Positions 24,244 through 33,177 of a DNA stretch of 64,000 nt are shown here, in pieces. Below the pieces are notes generated by a model that saw nothing but the letters and a program-made list of their open reading frames with translations, searched no databases and was not told the DNA's origin. Source of the DNA: Spirulina subsalsa PCC 9445 (GTDB taxonomy: Bacteria > Cyanobacteriota > Cyanobacteriia > Cyanobacteriales > Spirulinaceae); contig NZ_JH980292.1 in NCBI RefSeq assembly GCF_000314005.1, positions 1,190,964 through 1,254,963 of the forward strand. Direction: 5' to 3'. The translations under genes were made by a program, and so were the position numbers. Position 1 is the stretch's first letter. Each line of letters begins with the position of its first letter.

Positions 24244-25893
24244 CTAAAGGCGTGGGGATTCTTGGGCTGAATCCTGCATCCAATAATTGACCAACTGCCC
24301 TAACTTTTGTCGTAAGGTTTCCAGCCCAATCCGTTGACTCGCGGCAATGAAAACCGCTCCTGGGAATTGCTTTTTCGCCTCAGCCAAAGCCTCACTATCG
24401 GCCTGATCTAACTTATTAAAGGCGATTAAACTTGGCCCCGGACAGGTTGGCATTTCCGCTAAAATCTTTTGCACCGATTCAATATGACTCAACCAAGCCG
24501 GATGGGATAAATCGACAACGTGCAGCAGGGCATCCGCTTCCGTCACCTCCTCCAAAGTCGCCCGAAAAGCATCCATCAAGGCCGGGGGTAACTCATGGAT
24601 AAAACCCACCGTATCCGTTAACAACAGAGTCAAGGTTTCCCCTGTCTCCGAATCCATCACAGATAGGCGGCGAGTGGTGGGGTCTAGGGTCGCGAACAAC
24701 TGATCCGCCGTGTAGACCTCCGCATTAGTCAGGGCATTAATCAGGGTAGATTTACCCGCGTTGGTATAGCCCACAATAGCCACCGTCGGGACTTCCTGCT
24801 GTTGTCGTTGTTGCCGTAAACGGGAACGATGGGCTTGAAGTTCGTTGACCTCCCGTTGCAGTCGGGCGATACGTTTTTGAATAGTACGCCGTTCCGTCTC
24901 CAGTTTGGTTTCCCCCGGCCCCCGGGTACCAATCCCCCCCCCTAAACGGGACATGGCCTGACCTCGCCCGGTGAGACGGGGTAACATATACTCCAACTGG
25001 GCTAATTCCACTTGGAGTTTCCCCGCCCGGGATTGAGCGCGCTGGGCGAAAATATCTAGAATGACCTCCGTCCGGTCTACTACTCTCACCCCAAATTGTC
25101 GCTCTAAATTGCGCACTTGAGCGGGGGAAAGATCCCGGTCAAAGACCACCAGATTAGCGCCCAAAGTTTGCACCGTGAGGGCGATTTCCTCCACCTTCCC
25201 GGAGCCGACGAGGGTTTGAGAGTCTGGGCGCGATCGCTTTTGCCGAGAAACCTGTAACACCTCGCCCCCGGCACTCTCCACCAAGCGTTCCAATTCCGCT
25301 AGACCATCTTCAAACCCTTGGGCGGTCATCTGTTGGGTCATCAGTCCCACCAACAACACCCGCTCATGATCTGCGTCCACCTGTTGGGCCACATATTCCC
25401 GGCGAAATTCTGCCTCTAGTCCTTCGACTAGGGCGAAAAAGTCCTCTTGGGCGAGTTCTTCGAGTGCGATCGCCTCGGATACCGTCCAATAGGCACTTTC
25501 TCCCTCCTGACCCTCTAACTCCGGGATTAAATGGGCAAAATAGGCCGCCTTCACATAGCCCGTCGCCCCACCCCCCCGGCGCTCGAACCCTTCCCCGGTC
25601 AGGGTTAACAGGACTAAAGCATCTAAACGCTGCATCACCATCGCCGTCAAACTCGACGTTTTCGGTGGCGCGTCCTTTAAACTCGTGGCAATACAACGGA
25701 TGCCCGACAACCGTTCAGCACCATAGCGGGGCAACTCTAGGGGTGGAATTTGCGTCTGGCGAGGAGATCCTACCCCCACCCGAATCACCTGCCCCCGTCG
25801 ATTGATATAGGCACAGATTCCTTGTTTGATATCTGTACTAATGGCGGCTAAACGTTGGGCAAATTCTCCTGTCGTAAAGCTATCCCTCGGCAA
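24244..25893 (-). CDS. hflX: Ribosome-associated GTPase HflX
   Basis: 549 residues from TTG 25893. HflX splits stalled ribosomes under stress. An N-terminal HflX domain (about 140-340: VLLVGLMTQQ, SGGEVLQVSRQKRSRPDSQTLVGSGKVEEI, VVFDRDLSPAQVRNLE, RVVDRTEVILDIFAQRAQS) and the Gly-rich GRGQAMSRLGGGIGTRGPGE linker precede the G domain: GYTNAGKST (about 376), DTVGFI, and NKLD. The reading frame continues upstream without a stop and encodes DTIYGNLQGLKPSQLKQLQRLYQQR, which looks like the family's own N-terminus, yet offers no ATG, GTG or TTG there. The true start may be a rare ATC near 25971. Confidence 0.94.
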   Translation of the reverse strand: MPRDSFTTGEFAQRLAAISTDIKQGICAYINRRGQVIRVGVGSPRQTQIPPLELPRYGAERLSGIRCIATSLKDAPPKTSSLTAMVMQRLDALVLLTLTGEGFERRGGGATGYVKAAYFAHLIPELEGQEGESAYWTVSEAIALEELAQEDFFALVEGLEAEFRREYVAQQVDADHERVLLVGLMTQQMTAQGFEDGLAELERLVESAGGEVLQVSRQKRSRPDSQTLVGSGKVEEIALTVQTLGANLVVFDRDLSPAQVRNLERQFGVRVVDRTEVILDIFAQRAQSRAGKLQVELAQLEYMLPRLTGRGQAMSRLGGGIGTRGPGETKLETERRTIQKRIARLQREVNELQAHRSRLRQQRQQQEVPTVAIVGYTNAGKSTLINALTNAEVYTADQLFATLDPTTRRLSVMDSETGETLTLLLTDTVGFIHELPPALMDAFRATLEEVTEADALLHVVDLSHPAWLSHIESVQKILAEMPTCPGPSLIAFNKLDQADSEALAEAKKQFPGAVFIAASQRIGLETLRQKLGQLVNYWMQDSAQESPRL

Positions 25894-26157
25894 ACGCTGT
25901 TGATAAAGGCGCTGAAGTTGCTTGAGTTGACTGGGTTTTAAACCTTGAAGGTTTCCGTAGATCGTATCGATAGGCTTTGTTGACCAATTCTTCAGTCTAT
26001 GTATTTTAGACCAAAATTCCGGGGATCACCAGAACCGTCAAGGATGCCCCAAAGGAGCAGACCGGATCCTGTTTTTCGGGATTGCTCCCTAGATGATGAC
26101 GGGTCTAGGTATAATCCAGTACGGATGAAGTTTTTGATTTTTTATATATCGTTAACG

Positions 26158-27096
26158 ATGAGCTTATTTGAATCAATTTTACTCGGCATTATTCAGGGGA
26201 TTTTTATGTTTTTCCCCGTCAGTTCTACCAGTCATCTCGTTTTAACCCAACATTGGCTGATTCAACGGGGTTCTAGTTTGCCTTCCCCGGAAAGTGCCGA
26301 AATGATTTTCTTTGATTTAGTCGTTCATGTTGGCACCCTCATTTCCATTGCCGTGGTTTTTCGTAAGAGTCTTAGCCGTTTAATCCAGCGTATTTTCCAA
26401 GACAGTCAAACGCTGTGGAGTTACTGGCAAAAGCCCGCTCAAACGGCCTTACTCCCCCAAGCGTTGAGCGTAAAACCTCATTCTCTCCTCGTCCCAACTC
26501 CCCAACGAGAGCAGGATTTACTCTACCCCCGTCTGGCGATTTTGGGGATGTTTTCGGTCTTCGTAACAGGTTTAATCGGGTTTCCCCTGCGCTCCGTGTT
26601 TAAAGAAATCTTCGCCCGTCCTCTTGCCGTGGCGATTACCCTCACGATTACTGGGATTTTGTTGTGGTATACCGATCGGAAATTACGTCAGCCCCGAGGA
26701 CTGCGCCAACTGACTCCTACTGTGGCGGGTATCATTGGCATTGGTCAAGGATTAGCCCTCATTCCGGGCTTAAGTCGTAGTGGGATGACTATTTCCTTTG
26801 CTCTGTTCACGGGGCTAAAGCGACAGTGGGCAGCGGAATATAGCTTTTTTATCGCCTTTCCCACCATTTTGGGGGCCACCGCACTCCAAGCCCTAGATGT
26901 GTTAAAAGCAGACTCTTGGGGGGAGATTGGCTGGTTGCCCTTGACGGTGGGATTTTTTGTCTCTGCTGGTGTGGGAGTTGTTGCCCTACAATTGGTGCTG
27001 AAACTGCTCTATAAAGCCCGATTTCGCTATTTTTCCTATTATTTATGGGTATTGGCGGGGATTGTCGCTTGGGGAAGTTTCCGGGGGGTGTTTTAG
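26158..27096 (+). CDS. uppP: Undecaprenyl-diphosphatase (UppP/BacA)
   Basis: 312 residues from ATG 26158; upstream in-frame ATGs (26125, 25999) give tails foreign to the family. UppP is a polytopic plasma-membrane phosphatase that recycles undecaprenyl diphosphate for peptidoglycan and polysaccharide assembly. Motifs: GIIQGIFMFFPVSSTSHLVL (about 10-29, catalytic Glu position filled by other residues in the first box; Ser-Ser-Thr-Ser-His conserved) and LIPGLSRSGMTIS (about 203-215). An insert of about 30 residues (QKPAQTALLPQALSVKPHS..) lies in the loop between them. Confidence 0.92.
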   Translation: MSLFESILLGIIQGIFMFFPVSSTSHLVLTQHWLIQRGSSLPSPESAEMIFFDLVVHVGTLISIAVVFRKSLSRLIQRIFQDSQTLWSYWQKPAQTALLPQALSVKPHSLLVPTPQREQDLLYPRLAILGMFSVFVTGLIGFPLRSVFKEIFARPLAVAITLTITGILLWYTDRKLRQPRGLRQLTPTVAGIIGIGQGLALIPGLSRSGMTISFALFTGLKRQWAAEYSFFIAFPTILGATALQALDVLKADSWGEIGWLPLTVGFFVSAGVGVVALQLVLKLLYKARFRYFSYYLWVLAGIVAWGSFRGVF

Positions 27097-27488
27097 CCAA
27101 ATTCTTGCTCGATAATCCGCCAACTGACCGCCGTTACGCCGGGTTCCATGCTTAAACGACTGACAATTTGTTCCATCCGCCCGTCATCCCGGGATTGGGT
27201 AATCATTTCGGCTTCCACTTCCACCCGGTTGTTGCTTTCTTCTAAATCTTCACTGCGGAGCGATCGCAATTTTAAACCACTTGGTGCCAACGCTTGCAGA
27301 ATTAACGCTCGGACATGGGCTTCATCCTTACTGTGACAAATGAGCGAGCATTGATAACATAATTCTAATTCGGTTCCCTGTAAGGGTTGTTGGTTGATCC
27401 GGTAGCCCAAGGGACGGAGAATGGTATTGGAGATTAAAACGGCGATCGCGCTGGAACCCATTAACCCGATAAAGGAAATCCTAATCAT
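27093..27488 (-). CDS. MgtC/SapB C-terminal domain protein, N-terminally truncated
   Basis: 131 residues. The segment ILRPLGYRINQQPL followed by ELELCYQCSLICHSKDEAHVRALILQAL and LKLRSLRSEDLEE resembles the ACT-like cytoplasmic domain at the end of MgtC/SapB membrane proteins, and the first ~20 residues look like their last membrane helix. The usual N-terminal membrane domain (~120 residues) is missing: a TGA lies two codons upstream and the start abuts the CYTH gene. It is therefore either a gene relic or a free-standing domain. The stop overlaps the uppP end by 4 bp. Confidence 0.55.
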   Translation of the reverse strand: MIRISFIGLMGSSAIAVLISNTILRPLGYRINQQPLQGTELELCYQCSLICHSKDEAHVRALILQALAPSGLKLRSLRSEDLEESNNRVEVEAEMITQSRDDGRMEQIVSRLSMEPGVTAVSWRIIEQEFG

Positions 27489-27951
27489 GGGTCAAGAAAT
27501 AGAACGGAAATATTTAGTCAAGGGGGAGAGTTGGCGAATCGGAAGCCAAGGAGCGGTTTATTGTCAAGGTTATATCACCCGTGAACCCCAGCGCACGGTA
27601 CGGGTTAGAATTGTGGGAGAACAGGGCTATTTGACCATTAAAGGGGCTACTCAGGGCATTGCTCGCTGTGAGTTTGAGTATCCGATCCCCGTCGCCGATG
27701 CTCGCGCTTTGTTGGACTTATGCGATCGCCCCTTCATTGAAAAAACCCGCTACAAATTACAACTCGGAGATTTTCTCTGGGAAATTGACGAGTTTCACGG
27801 GGAAAACCAAGGTCTAATCCTAGCAGAGGTCGAATTACCCCACGAAAACACCGTTATTCCTCTGCCGGATTGGGTGGGGGAAGAGGTTTCCCACGATGGG
27901 AGATACTACAACGCCAATTTAGTCAAGTTTCCTTACTCTCAATGGCCGTAA
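27487..27951 (+). CDS. CYTH domain triphosphate tunnel metalloenzyme
   Basis: 154 residues from ATG 27487; the upstream extension to 27421 lies antisense to the MgtC fragment and is rejected. EIERKYLV (residues 4-11) is the ExExK signature; VRVRIVGEQGYLTIKG, CEFEYPIP, KTRYKLQLGDFLWEIDEFHGENQGLILAEVEL supply the alternating charged strands of the tunnel. Family members hydrolyse tripolyphosphate or thiamine triphosphate or make cAMP; the bacterial single-domain type is most often a tripolyphosphatase. Its ATG overlaps the start of the truncated MgtC gene on the other strand (CATG). Confidence 0.9.
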   Translation: MGQEIERKYLVKGESWRIGSQGAVYCQGYITREPQRTVRVRIVGEQGYLTIKGATQGIARCEFEYPIPVADARALLDLCDRPFIEKTRYKLQLGDFLWEIDEFHGENQGLILAEVELPHENTVIPLPDWVGEEVSHDGRYYNANLVKFPYSQWP

Positions 27952-27970
27952 TCTTGCTATCACCTCAAAA

Positions 27971-28011
27971 CTTAACCCATCCCGAACTCGGAACAGAGGG
28001 GATGGGTTAAG
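27971..28011. terminator. Bidirectional terminator between CYTH gene and rpmB
   Basis: CTTAACCCATCCC (27971-27983) pairs perfectly with GGGATGGGTTAAG (27999-28011) around a 15-nt loop, between two convergent genes. On the minus strand the stem is followed by TTTTGAGG, a usable T-run for rpmB. Confidence 0.75.
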
Positions 28012-28033
28012 ACCAGACCACACACAGGCAGAA

Positions 28034-28270
28034 TTAATAGTGATTGAGATTGAGGCCCGCCTCTTGGGCAACCGCTTGTAATCCTTTTTTTTGAATGGTT
28101 TTAATCGCTTTCGTAGACAGTTTCAGACGAACCCAACGGTTTCCTTCGGGCCACCAGATTTTTTTCCACTGGAGATTAACCTGTTGTAGCTTTTTCGTCC
28201 GACGGTGGGAGTGGGAGACAGCGTAGCCATTATTGGCTTTCTTGCCCGTGACTTGGCACTTACGAGACAT
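28034..28270 (-). CDS. rpmB: 50S ribosomal protein L28
   Basis: 78 residues, the normal length. [27 protein letters not shown] is the typical L28 N-terminus; [26 protein letters not shown] is the core. Binds 23S rRNA in the large subunit. Monocistronic here, with the terminator at 27971-28011 downstream and CATGGAGGAT-type ribosome site upstream (ATCATGGAGGATTTTC on the minus strand). Confidence 0.98.
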   Translation of the reverse strand: MSRKCQVTGKKANNGYAVSHSHRRTKKLQQVNLQWKKIWWPEGNRWVRLKLSTKAIKTIQKKGLQAVAQEAGLNLNHY

Positions 28271-28325
28271 GAAAATCCTCCATGATATTTATTCGCAATC
28301 TCCCATTATAGGATAAAATCTCGCC

Positions 28326-29306
28326 CTACACACCCTCAGTCCATAAGCCGCGCTCTTTTAACCAAGCCTCATTAAACAACTTAGACTGATAGCGAGAACC
28401 CCCATCACAGAGTACCGTGACAATGGTATGACCGGGCCCGAGTTGTTTGGCTAAGGCATAGGCCGCCCCTACATTAATTCCCACAGATCCGCCCATAAAT
28501 AACCCATCTTTTCGCAGTAGTTGATAAACCACCCTTAAACATTCTGGGTCATCAATTTGAATAGCATCATCAATGGGAACATCTTCCATATTGCCTGTAA
28601 TGCGGCTATTCCCGATACCTTCGGTGATGGAACTCCCTTCAGGGTTAATTTGCCCGGTTTTGACATAACTATAAAGACCACTTCCCATTGGATCCGCCAC
28701 CACACAGCGAATCTCGGGATTTTGTTCCTTGAGGAATAAGGCCACCCCCGCATAGGTTCCCCCGGTACCCGTTGCGGCAACCCAAGCATCTACTTTTCCC
28801 TCGGTTTGTTGCCAAATTTCGGGCCCCGTCGTCTCATAGTGGGCGTTCCGATTGGCTAAATTATCAAACTGATTCGCCCAGATAGCGTTTTCCATTTCTT
28901 GGGCGAGTCGTCCTGAGAGTTTGACGTAGTTGTTAGGATCTTTATAGGGAACCGCCGGCACCGGACGAACTTCCGCGCCCAGGGTGCGCAATAAGTCCAT
29001 TTTTTCCTGAGATTGGGTTTCGGGAATAATAATCAAGCATTTATAGCCCTTAGCATTGCAGATATGGGCTAAACCGATGCCCGTATTGCCTGCGGTCCCC
29101 TCAACGACGGTGCCACCGGGTTTGAGTAATCCTTGTTTTTCCGCATCTTCAATAATATAGAGGGCGGCGCGGTCTTTAACAGACCCTCCGGGATTGAGAA
29201 ATTCAGCTTTTCCTAGAATTTCGCATCCGGTTTCATCGCTAAAACTATTGAGACGAATTAAGGGGGTATTCCCTACTGTACCGACAAAGCCTTGTTTAAT
29301 ATCCAT
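28326..29306 (-). CDS. cysK: Cysteine synthase A family protein
   Basis: 326 residues from ATG 29306 (MDIKQGFVGTVGNTPLIRL); a TTG nine codons upstream is the alternative. A PLP-dependent O-acetylserine sulfhydrylase fold: NPGGSVKDRAAL holds the Schiff-base Lys (about 44), EGTAGNTGIGLAHI the substrate loop, ATGTGGTYAGV the phosphate-binding loop, and GGSVGINVGAA near the end. It makes cysteine from O-acetylserine and sulfide in the cytoplasm. TAGNTG instead of the TSGNTG of classic CysK is a feature of one subgroup, so the exact donor is inferred. Confidence 0.92.
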   Translation of the reverse strand: MDIKQGFVGTVGNTPLIRLNSFSDETGCEILGKAEFLNPGGSVKDRAALYIIEDAEKQGLLKPGGTVVEGTAGNTGIGLAHICNAKGYKCLIIIPETQSQEKMDLLRTLGAEVRPVPAVPYKDPNNYVKLSGRLAQEMENAIWANQFDNLANRNAHYETTGPEIWQQTEGKVDAWVAATGTGGTYAGVALFLKEQNPEIRCVVADPMGSGLYSYVKTGQINPEGSSITEGIGNSRITGNMEDVPIDDAIQIDDPECLRVVYQLLRKDGLFMGGSVGINVGAAYALAKQLGPGHTIVTVLCDGGSRYQSKLFNEAWLKERGLWTEGV

Positions 29307-29354
29307 TAGGGGGTGTTTCTCTAAGGTTTTCAAAAATTGCGCTTTCCTCGTCCA

Positions 29355-29891
29355 TTAGGACGCGCTGCCTACTCGTTTGCGTAGGGACTCGGCGCGGCGC
29401 TTGGCGATCGCATTTTTGGGATCATGTTGCAAGGAGGCCTCATAGGCTTCTAAGGCCGGACTAACCAGCTTTTTCTTCTCATACACATTGCCCAAATTAT
29501 TTAAAGCAATCACATATTCGGGATACAGTTTGATGGCTTCTTTATAATTCCGAATGGCTAAATCATACTGTTCCTGAGAAAAATAAGCAAAACCGAGAGC
29601 ATTGTAGATTAAAGCAGCGTTTTCTGTGGGAATTTCTTCTTTTTCAGCCGATTTTAACGCTTTTTGTAACAGTTTGACGGACTGGACAAAGAGCTTTTTG
29701 TCTAAATACAGGCTGCCCAGTTCATAATACTCCTCGGCTGTCCCTTGTTCCTGTTCTAGTTTCCGTTGCAGTTTAGAAAAGCGACTTTCTTGGCGACGGG
29801 TGCGGAAAATCTGCTGAAACAGAAAGACCGCGACCCCCGCCAGTAAGACCAATAGGGTAGATATATAGATGATGGGCAGAATGTCATCCAT
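29355..29891 (-). CDS. Membrane-anchored TPR protein
   Basis: 178 residues. One N-terminal membrane helix (about 5-26, LPIIYISTLLVLLAGVAVFLF) and then tetratricopeptide repeats: GTAEEYYELGSLYLDKKLFVQSVKLLQKAL, AALIYNALGFAYFSQEQYDLAIRNYKEAI, VIALNNLGNVYEKKKLVSPALEAYEASL. TPRs act as protein-protein scaffolds; similar small anchored TPR proteins in cyanobacteria help photosystem assembly, but that is not shown here. cysK follows 48 bp downstream on the same strand. Confidence 0.88.
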   Translation of the reverse strand: MDDILPIIYISTLLVLLAGVAVFLFQQIFRTRRQESRFSKLQRKLEQEQGTAEEYYELGSLYLDKKLFVQSVKLLQKALKSAEKEEIPTENAALIYNALGFAYFSQEQYDLAIRNYKEAIKLYPEYVIALNNLGNVYEKKKLVSPALEAYEASLQHDPKNAIAKRRAESLRKRVGSAS

Positions 29892-30130
29892 GAGCAGTTA
29901 AAGGTTCGAGTTAAAAATTTACAGTTTTTCTATTCTCCCACGACTATCCCTCTCTCCCAACTCTAAACTCACGCTTATCCTCACAGGGGAATAGATCAAC
30001 CGCTTTCTAATGTCTTGAGAGGATCAAACCGTCTTCAGTATCCCAATCCAAGGCCTAATCCTCTAGGCCGCTTTCAAATCTATCAGGAATCGGGCATACA
30101 ATGAGGAAGATAGAAGCAAAAGGGGAAGTT

Positions 30131-30682
30131 ATGGAGCAAACCAAAACCATGACGATTAAACGCCGGAAAGCATTGTTGATGCTAGGCGAGTTGAATAATG
30201 ATGATCTCGATTGGATGCTGAGGACGGGGAAAAAGGAAACCATTGCACCCGGACAGATTTTAATTCATGAGGGGCAGCCCTCTATGGCGATTTATATTGT
30301 TCTTGATGGGGAGTTTAATATTTTGTTGGGGAATCGCCCTCTGGCTAAAATCGGTACAGGGGAGTTAATAGGGGAGGTTTCGTTTCTCGATCAACAGGTT
30401 CCGGTGGCAACGGTACAAGCGGCTACGGAATCGGTGATTCTCTCAATTCCTCGCTGGCATTTGGTGCTACAACTACAAAAAAGCATCGGTTTTGCGGCAC
30501 GTTTTTACCGAGGTTTGGCCTTGTGTCTCTCGGATCGGATGCGCGGCACGATCAAGCGTTTGGGCTATGGTATTGATGTAGCACAACTCTATGAGGAGCA
30601 TGAGTCCTTTGATGAGACGGAAGTTGAACGTTTGGAGTTAGCCCAAGCTAAGTTCAATTGGTTATTGCAATACCAAGACTAG
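30131..30682 (+). CDS. Cyclic nucleotide-binding domain protein
   Basis: 183 residues from ATG 30131, preceded by AGGGGAAG. A Crp-type cNMP-binding barrel: APGQILIHEGQPSMAIYIVLDGEFNILLG, IGTGELIGEVSFLDQQVPVATVQAATESVILSIPR. The phosphate-binding cassette reads GELIGEVSFLDQQVPVATV, where canonical cAMP sites have an Arg; the absence of that Arg makes ligand binding uncertain. No DNA-binding domain follows; the last 50 residues are helical. A strong terminator follows. Confidence 0.85.
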   Translation: MEQTKTMTIKRRKALLMLGELNNDDLDWMLRTGKKETIAPGQILIHEGQPSMAIYIVLDGEFNILLGNRPLAKIGTGELIGEVSFLDQQVPVATVQAATESVILSIPRWHLVLQLQKSIGFAARFYRGLALCLSDRMRGTIKRLGYGIDVAQLYEEHESFDETEVERLELAQAKFNWLLQYQD

Positions 30683-30707
30683 AACTTATGAATTCATCAG
30701 GGAAGCA

Positions 30708-30745
30708 GGGGGCGTTCATCGGAACGCCCCCATTGCATTTTAGAT
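30708..30745 (+). terminator. Rho-independent terminator after cNMP-binding gene
   Basis: GGGGGCGTTC (30708-30717) and GAACGCCCCC (30722-30731) form a perfect 10-bp stem around the tetraloop ATCG, followed by ATTGCATTTTAG. Confidence 0.85.
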
Positions 30746-30875
30746 AGGGAGTCGGGAATCGAGAAAAGGCAATAGTCAAGACTTTCGGCTATTCACTACC
30801 CACTATTCCCCCTCTCCCCTAATCCCCTGCTCCCCTGCTCCCCTCCCCTGTTCCTTCCCATTCCCTGTTCCCTAG

Positions 30876-32783
30876 TTAAAGATAAGCGTCAAGGGCTTCT
30901 GCGACTAATTGGGTCATGGATTTATTCTGCTGTTGAGCGGCGACTTTGAGCTTTTCGTAGACTTCATCATGAACACCAATCCGATAACGGATTTTGCGGC
31001 CTTTACGGGCTGTTTTGGCGGATTCTTGGTATTGGGCGGAGAATTGACGGAGGGCATCAAAACCAACGCGATCGCAAAATTCCCCAAAACTCTCCCCAGT
31101 TTGCCGCTCCTGCTTGAAATACACAAACAATGGTTCAAGGAAGATTTCCAGATCCCGAATGGGCAAACGGTCAATATAGGGGCGAGCGAGTTTGGTTTGA
31201 TGGGGTGTTCCCCCTAACCAGATTTGATAACTTTCCGGCGCACTCCCCACAAAGCCCAATTCTGCCATATAGGGACGGGCGCACCCGTTAGGACATCCGG
31301 TCATGCGAATGATGATTTTTTCGTCTCCTAATCCCACTTGATTGAGTACCCCTTGAATCCGGTCGAGAATGCCCGGAATCGCCCGTTCCGATTCAGTAAT
31401 GGCTAAACCACAGGTGGGGAGGGCTGGGCAGGCCATCGCATAACGAGTCAGGGTGGGGATTTTTTGAGGATCGGTAACAACACCATACTGGTCAAAAATC
31501 GCCTGAATTGTGTCCTTAAATCCGGGGTCAATTTCGTAGAGGATCAGGTTATGGTTCGGGGTGAGACGCATGGGCAGATGAAACTGCTGGATGATGGCGT
31601 GTAGGGCGGTTTTGAGTTTAAAATCTCCCTCGTCTTTCACCCGACCATTATCAATAGAAAGGCCTAAAAATAGTTTGCCGTCTCCTTGGTCGTGCCAGCC
31701 TAAATAATCCTCGTATTGCCAAGGGGGGAGGGACTTAAAGGGTTCAATGGGACGACCAAAATATTTTTCTACCATGCTGCGGAATTTGTCCACCCCCCAA
31801 TCATGGATCAGGTATTTCATCCGGGAATGACGACGATTGACGCGATCGCCATAATCCCGTTGTGTGGCCACAATCGCTTTCATGAAGTCATAAATATCCT
31901 CCTTCGCCACATAGCCAATTTCATCCGCTTGACGGGCAAAGGTTTCCTCTTTATTATGAGTCCGTCCTAAACCCCCCCCAGCATAAACATTAAACCCCTC
32001 TAACTCCCCCTGTGTATTCGTCATCACCACTAAACACACATCTTGGGTGTAGAGATCCACCGAGTTATCCCCCGGCACCGTCACACAGCACTTAAACTTA
32101 CGGGGCATATATTGAGTCCCATAAATGGGTTCTTCCCCCTCATGGAAAATAGTCCCGTTGCCGTTGCGTTGGCGGGCAGCCTTCACTTCTGGGGCTTCTT
32201 CAGCACTGATCACCTTTTCCCCATCCAGCCAAATTTCATAATAGGCTCCCGTTTGGGGAGTTAATAAATCGGCGATGCGGTCGGCATAATCCCAAGCATA
32301 ACGATAGTCTGGGCGGTTCTTATAGGGGGCTGGGGGAGCCATCACATTCCGGTTCAAGTCCCCACAAGCGCCCAAAGTAGACCCCATACTTTTGACGATG
32401 GAACTAATCACCGTTTTTAAGTTTTTCTTTAGAATGCCGTGTATCTGAAAGCCTTGGCGGGTTGTAGTGCGTAGGGTATGGTTACCGTATTCATTGGAAA
32501 GACGGTCTAGGGTTAAATAGAGTTCAGGAGGAATAAAACCGCCGGGGCTGCGGGTGCGCAACATCATTTGATAGTCTTTTTCCTGCCCTTTTACCCGATT
32601 ATCTCGGTTGTCTTGTTGGTAAGACCCATGAAATTTAAGAATTTGTACGGCCGTTTCACTGAAGTGGGTGGTATCTTCCAACAGTTCTGTTGCAACAGGT
32701 TCACGGAGATAGTGGCTCCGTTCTTTGATGCCTTCGAGTTTGGAGCGTTTTCCGGTAGATTGAGGGGTGGGAGTTTGAACCAT
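30876..32783 (-). CDS. sir: Ferredoxin-sulfite reductase with C-terminal RHH-like tail
   Basis: 635 residues. Reduces sulfite to sulfide with six electrons from ferredoxin. Two nitrite/sulfite reductase repeats are visible, with [18 protein letters not shown] and [13 protein letters not shown] in the first, and the siroheme/[4Fe-4S] ligands CPALPTC (about 448) and CPNGC (about 497) in the second. The last ~40 residues, [20 protein letters not shown].. to [10 protein letters not shown], resemble a ribbon-helix-helix DNA-binding domain joined to the enzyme. Monocistronic; upstream lies a long AT/GC-mixed leader without a clear NtcA or CysR site. Confidence 0.95.
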   Translation of the reverse strand: MVQTPTPQSTGKRSKLEGIKERSHYLREPVATELLEDTTHFSETAVQILKFHGSYQQDNRDNRVKGQEKDYQMMLRTRSPGGFIPPELYLTLDRLSNEYGNHTLRTTTRQGFQIHGILKKNLKTVISSIVKSMGSTLGACGDLNRNVMAPPAPYKNRPDYRYAWDYADRIADLLTPQTGAYYEIWLDGEKVISAEEAPEVKAARQRNGNGTIFHEGEEPIYGTQYMPRKFKCCVTVPGDNSVDLYTQDVCLVVMTNTQGELEGFNVYAGGGLGRTHNKEETFARQADEIGYVAKEDIYDFMKAIVATQRDYGDRVNRRHSRMKYLIHDWGVDKFRSMVEKYFGRPIEPFKSLPPWQYEDYLGWHDQGDGKLFLGLSIDNGRVKDEGDFKLKTALHAIIQQFHLPMRLTPNHNLILYEIDPGFKDTIQAIFDQYGVVTDPQKIPTLTRYAMACPALPTCGLAITESERAIPGILDRIQGVLNQVGLGDEKIIIRMTGCPNGCARPYMAELGFVGSAPESYQIWLGGTPHQTKLARPYIDRLPIRDLEIFLEPLFVYFKQERQTGESFGEFCDRVGFDALRQFSAQYQESAKTARKGRKIRYRIGVHDEVYEKLKVAAQQQNKSMTQLVAEALDAYL

Positions 32784-33011
32784 AGGAAGTTAATGGGTTG
32801 AAATAAACTTTCACTTGAGCTTCGGTTGATTGCTCTATCCGCCGTAAATCCAGTAAATCGGCTCTCCGGAAACAGGTATATCCGGTAACTCGGTAGGGAT
32901 TACGGGAATTCTTATTATACCAAGTCCGTCTATTTGCGATCGCAAAGAATTTTCAACACAAAGCAAAACGTTGGACAATCGCCCCATTGCCCAACGCTTG
33001 ACTTGTAATTA

Positions 33012-33158
33012 GGGTCTGCTGAATAACACGCCTATGCTAGGCTCAACAAGGGAACAGGGAACTCTTAACAGGGAACAGATCATCTAAAACTGGCACGATT
33101 GCCTATTCCCGACTCCCGACTCCCGATTCCCCAACTCTCGGACTTATTCAGCAAGCCC
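33012..33158. mobile_element. MITE copy C (147 bp, TA-flanked)
   Basis: GGGTCTGCTGAATAAC at the left and TTATTCAGCAAGCCC at the right, with TAATTA context on both outer sides. The interior is largely GGGAACAGGG and GACTCCCGA-type tandem repeat, so interior sequence differs from copies A and D though the ends agree. Confidence 0.7.
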
Positions 33159-33177
33159 TAATTAGGGCTTCCCTGAA

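Noticed and set aside
23869-24270. 133-codon plus-strand and 125-codon minus-strand frames over the heptad repeat
   Set aside because: Shadows of the NfeD-like gene and the GGGAGTC repeat; low-complexity ESGVGSR translation only.
32784-33011. NtcA or CysR-type operator upstream of sir
   Set aside because: GTA and TAC words are present but not with the GTAN8TAC spacing, so no site is claimed.
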